A stretch of DNA of 26,422 bases from a virus, in the IMG/VR virus record IMGVR_UViG_3300032285_001719, positions 1 through 26,422 of that record. One strand, 5' to 3'. The notes under the pieces are model-generated. The model did no database searches. It worked only from the letters and a program-made list of their open reading frames with translations, and was not told the DNA's origin. Within the stretch, counting starts at the first letter, position 1. The number at the start of each line of letters is the position of its first letter. The translations under genes and the position numbers were made by a program. Of the stretch, positions 1 through 5,023 are shown one piece after another.

Positions 1-421
1 CAGTAATATCACCATAATCAGGATCCGCTATGTAACCTAAAATGTCCTGGTAAACTGTCTTACCAAAACCCCAGAACTTTACTCCTTCATTCTCTTTACC
101 ACGTACGATTACGGGTACAAAGGTACGAAGTTTCGGCTCCATTTTCTTACCTGCTTTCCAATCATCAGTATCGCCTGTACGTTTAAGTTTTTCTGCAAAC
201 TCAACGATTGGGTCAGGTCTACCAAATGAGATAGGACTCAGATAAGTTTTGTTGTTAATGTTGTAATGAAAATAAAGTTCAATGAAAGGTAAGTCTTTGT
301 TGAACTTGTAGGGAACGATACGAATAAGTGATTTCCCGTTTGCTGGCTTCCAAATTAAGTCAGACTTTTTTGATGTGTTTTGAAGGCTTTTAAAGCGATT
401 CAGTGCTAATGAAATGTCCAT
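1..421 (-). CDS. gp32: gp32-like single-stranded DNA-binding protein (3' end cut by window edge)
   Basis: This open frame starts at ATG 421 and runs off the window, leaving 140 codons of the N-terminal part. The translation begins MDISLALNRFKSLQNTSKK and contains IRIVPYKFNKDLPFIELYFH, SFGRPDPIVEFAEKL, FVPVIVRG, VKFWGFGKTVYQDI and ADPDYGDIT. I recognise these as the OB-fold core signature of T4 gp32 homologues in T4-like phages. The protein coats single-stranded DNA during replication, recombination and repair and organises the replisome. No Shine-Dalgarno sequence precedes the start; the region before it is A-rich (aaaacaacaaaagcaa). A 131-base gap separates it from the DUF1599 gene upstream and holds an ATATTTATA element at 518-526. 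The acidic C-terminal tail and the rest of the zinc-binding region lie outside the window. Confidence 0.86.
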   Translation of the reverse strand, partial: MDISLALNRFKSLQNTSKKSDLIWKPANGKSLIRIVPYKFNKDLPFIELYFHYNINNKTYLSPISFGRPDPIVEFAEKLKRTGDTDDWKAGKKMEPKLRTFVPVIVRGKENEGVKFWGFGKTVYQDILGYIADPDYGDIT

Positions 422-517
422 TTGCTTTTGTTGTTTTAAGGTTTAAAAATTAAGTTTAAAGTTGAGGTTTATTGCAATATCTCTATTACTAAATATAACC
501 TTTTTATCTTTTGATAT

Positions 518-526
518 TATAAATAT
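518..526 (-). promoter_or_regulatory. ATATTTATA element upstream of gp32-like gene
   Basis: The minus strand reads ATATTTATA here, the same nonamer found before most structural genes in the window. It lies 96 nt upstream of the gp32-like ATG, farther than the other copies (6-55 nt). The overlapping octamer TATATTTA is one base off the Bacteroidetes -7 consensus TAnnTTTG. A second TATATTTA octamer sits closer to the gene (about 491-498) but no well-spaced TTG was found for it. The role is inferred only from recurrence. Confidence 0.3.
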
Positions 527-552
527 ACAAAAATTAATTGGATTTACCAAAT

Positions 553-915
553 TTATTTTGCCCATTTATTACGGCTTACTAACTGCGCTATAACCCCATA
601 TACAGAGAGGTCTTGATAGGTATCATCTACTGCTTCTCCTACATTATCTTGCTTTCCCAATACTACTAATTGCTTCAATCTTTGTATTTTATCATTTTTC
701 CTGAACCAGAGGCCTGTTAAGGATAGTTTTTTATCTTCTGAGGTTTCTAAAGATGTTCCGACTGAAATGTTATGCGGACCATAGTTGGATTGCTTTGCAC
801 AAAATGTTTCATATCCTTCCATAATGATATTAAGGTATTCCTTAGTCATCTCAGGATATTGCTCTTCAATTTGTTTTACTACTTCCGGATTCTTGTACTT
901 GTAATTGTAACTCAT
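553..915 (-). CDS. DUF1599 / Nmad1 (nucleotide modification associated domain 1) protein
   Basis: This 120-residue all-alpha protein has the conserved blocks I associate with DUF1599 (Nmad1), a MazG-like family. They are Lys41 with Tyr45-Gly46, GLWFRKNDKIQRLK at 68-81, and the acidic block DDTYQDLSVYG at 97-107. The paired acidic residues Asp97, Asp98 and Asp102 could bind a metal as in all-alpha NTP pyrophosphatases. Family proteins are thought to act on nucleotides in phage DNA metabolism or modification; the substrate is unknown. The first ATG (915) overlaps the 3' end of the upstream gene by 50 nt. Met23 (849) would avoid the overlap, but the upstream residues look like normal helix, so I keep 915. 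The next gene downstream is gp32-like, which fits a replication setting. Family call is moderately sure; activity is inference. Confidence 0.6.
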   Translation of the reverse strand: MSYNYKYKNPEVVKQIEEQYPEMTKEYLNIIMEGYETFCAKQSNYGPHNISVGTSLETSEDKKLSLTGLWFRKNDKIQRLKQLVVLGKQDNVGEAVDDTYQDLSVYGVIAQLVSRNKWAK

Positions 916-1216
916 TTTTTTGTATTTTAGATTTTAATTTAGCTGCTAATGCGCAGTGTTCGTATTCTTCAAATTCTATTAGGTTCTCTATGTTTTGTTC
1001 CAATAGGTCTACAAATTCTTTACTATCTATTGAAAGTGTGATAACCAATATGCCCTTAACTATTATATAGGCAAAGTCTACCCTCTTGCGTTTATATTTA
1101 ACGGCAAAAGCGATAGCATCAATTATCGTTTTAGAAAGTTCTAATTTATTGTCTTGAAATATATTCTCCGGTGTATTGGTTTTTATTTCAATCGGTATAA
1201 ACTTTTTTGCTGGCAT
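866..1216 (-). CDS. Small unknown protein with UVR-like helix
   Basis: I do not recognise this 116-residue protein. The N-terminal part is basic (MPAKKFIPIEI), the middle is a mixed alpha/beta segment (FAYIIVKGILVITLSIDSKE), and the C-terminal third contains EFEEYEHCALAAKLKSKI. That segment resembles the UVR motif of UvrB, UvrC and McsA, a short helical interaction element; the resemblance is by eye. The gene starts directly at a host-type promoter-like block (1217-1251), with no room for a leader and no other Met in the frame. It therefore either makes a leaderless mRNA or is read through from upstream. Its 3' end overlaps the DUF1599 gene by 50 nt, suggesting coupled translation. Confidence 0.6.
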   Translation of the reverse strand: MPAKKFIPIEIKTNTPENIFQDNKLELSKTIIDAIAFAVKYKRKRVDFAYIIVKGILVITLSIDSKEFVDLLEQNIENLIEFEEYEHCALAAKLKSKIQKNELQLQVQESGSSKTN

Positions 1217-1251
1217 AAATCAAATATAAGAAAAATATTTTAATTTCCCAA
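1217..1251 (-). promoter_or_regulatory. Bacteroidetes-type promoter TTG-N20-TATATTTG abutting a start codon
   Basis: On the minus strand TTG (1249-1251) is followed after 20 bases by TATATTTG (1221-1228), an exact match to the Bacteroidetes -33/-7 pattern TTG-N17-23-TAnnTTTG. The -7 box ends only 4 nt before ATG 1216, so transcription would start at or next to the A of ATG. Positions 1217-1239 repeat at 4608-4630 with one mismatch. The upstream gene's stop lies inside the spacer. Confidence 0.6.
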
Positions 1252-1647
1252 ATTATCTACATTCAAAGTTTTATGTATCTTTGTTGGTATTTTCTTATAT
1301 CCAGCATTTGAAGTGGTTAAAATACAATTTCTAAACTCGTCCCAATCTATAATGAACGAACTATCTATGTGTCCGCCAGTTTTAGATTTTACGACTTCGT
1401 TTAATGCGTTTATAGTGTATATTGTGTTTGATTGCTTTTTTCTATGTACCAGAATTGTTTTCCATTTTGAATTTATTGGGGCTGATCCTTTCTCTACATT
1501 GAAAGTAATAAACAACTCTTCTGCTTTTATTTTGTTCTCCAAAACGAAGACATTAGGGTTTATTATTTCATAACTGTTCAGTATGAAATCAATGGAATGT
1601 TGCAACTCCGTATTGAGTGTAAATAAGCAAAGTAGTTGTGTATTCAT
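1240..1647 (-). CDS. Conserved T4-like phage hypothetical protein
   Basis: This 135-residue protein starts MNTQLLCLFTLNTELQHSID and contains VFVLENKIKAEELFITFNVE, ILVHRKKQSNTIYTINALN and IDWDEFRNCILTT. I recall similar small proteins of unknown function in T4-like phages, with the same order of a hydrophobic N-terminal strand, a basic 'VHRKK.SNT.YTINALN' block and a 'WDE.RN.ILTT' block. No catalytic motif or membrane segment is visible, and the protein is predicted to be cytoplasmic. Its ATG shares one base with the HNH gene's stop (TAATG at 1647), so the two are probably translationally coupled. The promoter for the next gene overlaps its last codons. Real gene: confident. Function: unknown. 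Confidence 0.7.
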   Translation of the reverse strand: MNTQLLCLFTLNTELQHSIDFILNSYEIINPNVFVLENKIKAEELFITFNVEKGSAPINSKWKTILVHRKKQSNTIYTINALNEVVKSKTGGHIDSSFIIDWDEFRNCILTTSNAGYKKIPTKIHKTLNVDNLGN

Positions 1648-3269
1648 TATTTAGCTTTATTTTTTTGTGCTTTTAATTTCTGTCTTAATTGGTCAATTCT
1701 TGATGTTTTATCTTTTACTTGAGCTTCTACATCTTTAATTGCTTTTAATAAAACAGTATCTGTTTGTTTAGCTTCTTTTTTAGTCAATGCAGGCACCTTT
1801 GCACCTCTCATAGCTTTTATTGTTAATTTTTTTCTTTCTGGAACAGGTCTTTTGACTCCTCTACTCCTAGAGCCGCCAACCTGTGCCGTATTTCTAATAA
1901 TTGTATTAGGATCATCTGGAGGTGGAACTTTTATACCAGCTTTATTTAAAATTTTATCATATTCTGGATTACTTTTTCTAAATTGATTTGCATCGCCAGT
2001 ATTTGGATGCCACCAATTCCAAGCTTTCATTACAATATCAATTTCATCGCCACTCATATTTTGAATAGTTTCCTCATTCATTCCACTAAAATCTCCCTTG
2101 CCAAAAGATTTAACTAAATTTTGCAATAATTTAGTTTGTCTAATATTTTCAACTTCTTGTTGTAATTTTTTCATTTCCTTTTCTTCTGGAGATGCTGAAA
2201 GTTTCTTATTAATTTTTTGGATTAAATCATTTCCTTCTAATGAATTTTTTAATTGATTTAAAGAAGTTTCCATTAAATCCCAATTAGGTAAGCTATCTAA
2301 ACGAGATTGCTCATCCAATAAAGTAGTTTTAATACCCTTAGCTGTTTTATCTTTAACAACTTTTGCAGCTGAGCTATATGGAACATGATGGTCTAATTGC
2401 ATTTGATTAAATGGAACTATTTTTCCAGTTACCGCACTACGTCCTCCGGTTTGTAAATATAATTTAATAATATCCCTAACTCGCTTAGCTCCTCTTTCGC
2501 CCGTAGTTAGTTGAGGGTCAACTCCACCTGCTTTTTGTATAGTAGATTTTACCTTTGTAAAGTCTTTACCTAATAATTTTTTCATTTCATCTAATGCCGT
2601 ATCTATATCATTATCCGATACATCATATTTAGGTAAAGGTCGGCGATAATTAGGATCTTTAATTTGCTCTTGAGTTACTTCTAATAAGGCTTTCATTTGT
2701 TCTTCTGTTGCATCAAATACCCCCGCGCCTGTTAATTTCTTTTCTGCACTTGGAATTAGGCCGGATTTAACAATATCTGCCAATCCTTTTTTATCATACA
2801 CAAGTCTTTTAGTTTCTTCTTTTGATAATGATAATCCTTTACTTTCTTTTTTAGGTATTTCTTTATTAGTATCTTTATCTTTTGCAAAGACCGATGCGCC
2901 TTTACCACCAAATACGGCTTTACCTTTTACTTTTGGGTCTTTATCAGATACAGGCAGCTTTCCACCATAAAAATCTTTTGCAGCTTGAATTTCGGCCGGT
3001 TTTGGAATTATATGGACCGATGGATCCATTTTTTTAACTTTGTATATATGACCAGATAGTTTATTTTTAACTATCACATCCGCATCGGCTTCATTTATAA
3101 AGCCAAAATATGCTCTCGCAGTTTGAGCAAGTTGGTTAGCATCACTCACTCCATTTTCACGTAGGATGTCAACTAACATTGTAACTTGATGTTCTTCGTT
3201 TAAGTTTATAATACCTGTAGGTAATCTAAACTCCAACTCTTTAAGAATTTCTTCAAAATCTATATTCAT
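1647..3269 (-). CDS. HNH-fold protein lacking the zinc cysteines
   Basis: This 540-residue protein has an HNH (beta-beta-alpha metal) core at about 255-345. The core includes SAVTGK at 278-283, MQLDHHVPYSS at 290-300 with Asp293-His294, and LPNWDLMETSLNQLKN at 327-342 with Asn329 and Asn338. This spacing matches HNH nucleases, whose usual blocks are C..TG, DH and N.....CN..K. The Cys of the first and third blocks are Ser278 and Leu337 here, so the zinc knuckle is missing. The N-terminal 100 residues form a folded domain, followed by a Lys/Gly-rich linker (103-150). The last 80 residues are Lys/Arg-rich coiled coil. Role options are a homing or packaging-linked nuclease, or a structural or DNA-binding protein that kept the fold. 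It is preceded by a 13-codon ORF and an ATATTTATA element, and followed by a 1-base-overlapping gene. Confidence 0.62.
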   Translation of the reverse strand: MNIDFEEILKELEFRLPTGIINLNEEHQVTMLVDILRENGVSDANQLAQTARAYFGFINEADADVIVKNKLSGHIYKVKKMDPSVHIIPKPAEIQAAKDFYGGKLPVSDKDPKVKGKAVFGGKGASVFAKDKDTNKEIPKKESKGLSLSKEETKRLVYDKKGLADIVKSGLIPSAEKKLTGAGVFDATEEQMKALLEVTQEQIKDPNYRRPLPKYDVSDNDIDTALDEMKKLLGKDFTKVKSTIQKAGGVDPQLTTGERGAKRVRDIIKLYLQTGGRSAVTGKIVPFNQMQLDHHVPYSSAAKVVKDKTAKGIKTTLLDEQSRLDSLPNWDLMETSLNQLKNSLEGNDLIQKINKKLSASPEEKEMKKLQQEVENIRQTKLLQNLVKSFGKGDFSGMNEETIQNMSGDEIDIVMKAWNWWHPNTGDANQFRKSNPEYDKILNKAGIKVPPPDDPNTIIRNTAQVGGSRSRGVKRPVPERKKLTIKAMRGAKVPALTKKEAKQTDTVLLKAIKDVEAQVKDKTSRIDQLRQKLKAQKNKAK

Positions 3270-3272
3270 TTT

Positions 3273-3314
3273 TTACATTTTATTTGCTAACCATGGGGGA
3301 CATAGTCCAAACAT
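3273..3314 (-). CDS. Candidate 13-residue leader ORF
   Basis: ATG 3314 opens a 13-codon frame, MFGLCPPWLANKM, ending in TAA three bases before the HNH gene's ATG at 3269 (ATGTAAAAAATG). It sits 10 nt downstream of an ATATTTATA element, a distance like that of other genes here, whereas the HNH ATG is 55 nt away. It could be a translated leader that couples or regulates the HNH gene, or a chance frame. Its Cys-Pro-Pro-Trp core is unusual, but 13 codons are too few to judge coding potential. Confidence 0.2.
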   Translation of the reverse strand: MFGLCPPWLANKM

Positions 3315-3324
3315 AATTATATGA

Positions 3325-3333
3325 TATAAATAT
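3325..3333 (-). promoter_or_regulatory. ATATTTATA element before the HNH gene
   Basis: The minus strand reads ATATATTTATATC, containing the ATATTTATA nonamer repeated across the window. It lies 10 nt upstream of the mini-ORF ATG and 55 nt upstream of the HNH ATG, just past the polymerase stop codon. It may allow the HNH gene to be expressed with the structural genes rather than with the polymerase. Confidence 0.35.
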
Positions 3334-3339
3334 ATTTTT

Positions 3340-4605
3340 TTAAGAGATTACCTCTAAATCATTATAATTATTTCCTTCGTAGGTGCGGACTGGGAATCCA
3401 TCACGCTCTAATAGGTTCTTAACCTGGCTCAAAACCATCTCTCTTTCCATTGGGTCGGTGTCTATAAGTAATGCATCGTATGTATATAAAATCGGCTTGG
3501 ATTTCCAATCTATCATCAGGTCGTTTAACTCCCCGATTTTCCGATAGTTGATTTCAGTCTCAAGCGCTTGTAGTAGGTAATTAAAGACCTTTTGTTTCGT
3601 TGGCCCTTCAATCCGGCTAAAATGGATTTGGCGTTTATATAGTGGTGTCGTTAAAATCCCCGAAATTACGAATCCTGCCCACATACGGTCTAACCACTCC
3701 GCCACCTTTCCAAAGAATGGCACATCCTTTACGGCATCCGTTATACCACCATATAAATAAGTAAACGTAATACCCTTTGCGGTTTCGGCATCCACCCCAT
3801 AATACGATGCCAAGTGTTCGTGAGCCGTAACCCCTTCCGGAAACCGGTACCCAACCAACCTGCCAATTATTCGTATGTGATAGGATTCATAATCAAACCC
3901 AATTAAAGTGCCACCATCAAATCTACTCACTATGCATTCACGGCTCCCATCCGATTTATTGAGAGCGGACCAGTTTACGTTGAGATGACGATTGGATGGT
4001 CTGCCCGTTACCGTATAGGGATTGTATTTCGTATAAACAAGTCCGTTGTGAATATGCTGGACATTGAAGCCAAAGTTATCAATAAATTTTTCCTCTACGA
4101 CTCTTACCCCAGCCCCTTCCAGCCTTCCAAGTTCCGTTATTGAGTCTGAATAAGAACGATACCAATCTTTACGTGTCTGAATATTTGGGATAGTCCGAAG
4201 CGTTTCATACCATTTCATTAGTGGTATGCAATCGTTCAGTTCATTAAAATCGTTTCTATACCCTCTATAAACCGATTCTACGAACTCTGCGAATACAAAT
4301 GGTTTACCATACTCTTCAAAATATACCCACTCATAATCGAGCCCATTTGTTCTTATATAGCGATTTCCAAATACCAATGTATCTTCATCGCAAAACTTTC
4401 TTAAGTCAAATTGTGGAACAGTTCCGGCGTCTATGTGATTGAAGTTTATTATACCATCTTCGGTTTCAGTACGATAATATATGAATGAGATTTTACTACT
4501 CCACTCATGTCCTCTTGCAGAAGACCATACGGGTATCATTAGTCCGAATTTTGGTCTGGACTTTGCGAAGTTTGCTAGTGAAAGAGTATTCTCAATTAAA
4601 TTCAT
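3340..4605 (-). CDS. Compact, divergent family A DNA polymerase
   Basis: This 421-residue protein carries family A polymerase motifs in order. TGRPSNR at 200-206 corresponds to TGRLSS of E. coli Pol I. Motif A is GFDYESYHIRI (236-246) with Asp238 as catalytic aspartate. Motif B is AKGITFTYLYGG (276-287), keeping Lys277, Phe281 and Tyr285. Motif C is ILYTYDALLID with Asp377. Against Pol I numbering, Glu710 becomes His243, Arg754 becomes Ala273, and the H-D-E of motif C becomes Y-D-A. Both metal-binding aspartates survive, so activity is possible but not assured. The first 150 residues show no 3'-5' exonuclease motif that I can recognise. Family A phage polymerases usually exceed 550 residues, so this is a near-minimal palm/fingers protein. 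The gene is visibly richer in G+C than the genes downstream and starts at a host-type promoter (4608-4641). Alternatives are a translesion enzyme or an inactive accessory subunit. Confidence 0.72.
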   Translation of the reverse strand: MNLIENTLSLANFAKSRPKFGLMIPVWSSARGHEWSSKISFIYYRTETEDGIINFNHIDAGTVPQFDLRKFCDEDTLVFGNRYIRTNGLDYEWVYFEEYGKPFVFAEFVESVYRGYRNDFNELNDCIPLMKWYETLRTIPNIQTRKDWYRSYSDSITELGRLEGAGVRVVEEKFIDNFGFNVQHIHNGLVYTKYNPYTVTGRPSNRHLNVNWSALNKSDGSRECIVSRFDGGTLIGFDYESYHIRIIGRLVGYRFPEGVTAHEHLASYYGVDAETAKGITFTYLYGGITDAVKDVPFFGKVAEWLDRMWAGFVISGILTTPLYKRQIHFSRIEGPTKQKVFNYLLQALETEINYRKIGELNDLMIDWKSKPILYTYDALLIDTDPMEREMVLSQVKNLLERDGFPVRTYEGNNYNDLEVIS

Positions 4606-4607
4606 AC

Positions 4608-4641
4608 AAATCTAATATAAGAAAAATATTCCGTTTTACAA
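4608..4641 (-). promoter_or_regulatory. Bacteroidetes-type promoter TTG-N19-TATATTAG before the polymerase
   Basis: On the minus strand TTG (4639-4641) is followed after 19 bases by TATATTAG (4612-4619), seven of eight with TAnnTTTG plus a correctly spaced -33 box. Bases 4608-4630 match 1217-1239 at 22 of 23 positions, including the spacer, so more than the sigma-factor boxes is conserved. Only 6 nt separate the -7 box from ATG 4605, implying a leaderless or nearly leaderless transcript. Confidence 0.58.
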
Positions 4642-4643
4642 AA

Positions 4644-5021
4644 TTATTTCTTATAAAATTGTAGAAGGTTTGGTAGGTAGAGCTTTAAATTACGCATTCC
4701 AACGGATGCTTCGGCTAGGGATATTTTGTTTGAGTTTAGAACACCCATATCACTTAAATCACCATTATCTTTGAATGTTTGGTCTAATGGGCCTGATATT
4801 CTCCATTTAAGTTGTTGTGTTATCCAAAATGGACTCTTTGAATAGTTATCATATACTTCTTTGGATATTTCAAAAATATGTCCGTATTCATCATTTGCAC
4901 GTCTTACAAAATATCTCCTTATAAATCCCAATTTATAATCCGAATCGCTTGGAGCTGGTATTATCGTATTAGGATATTCTATGTTAAACTTTTCTAAATT
5001 TTTTGCAATATCTTTATACAT
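4644..5021 (-). CDS. Conserved small phage protein after the baseplate hub gene
   Basis: This 125-residue protein has an N-terminal helix, then YKLGFIRRYFVRRANDEYGH (29-48), SPFWITQQLKWRISGPLDQT (63-82), DMGVLNSNK (91-99) and a C-terminal NLKLYLPNLLQFYKK. I recall these blocks from uncharacterised proteins of T4-like phages, where they keep company with structural genes. The basic and aromatic character suggests an interface protein of the virion, perhaps of the baseplate or neck, but no function is known to me. It follows the hub gene with a 2-base gap and is the last gene before the early-type promoter of the polymerase, so it probably ends the structural operon. Confidence 0.65.
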   Translation of the reverse strand: MYKDIAKNLEKFNIEYPNTIIPAPSDSDYKLGFIRRYFVRRANDEYGHIFEISKEVYDNYSKSPFWITQQLKWRISGPLDQTFKDNGDLSDMGVLNSNKISLAEASVGMRNLKLYLPNLLQFYKK

Positions 5022-5023
5022 AC

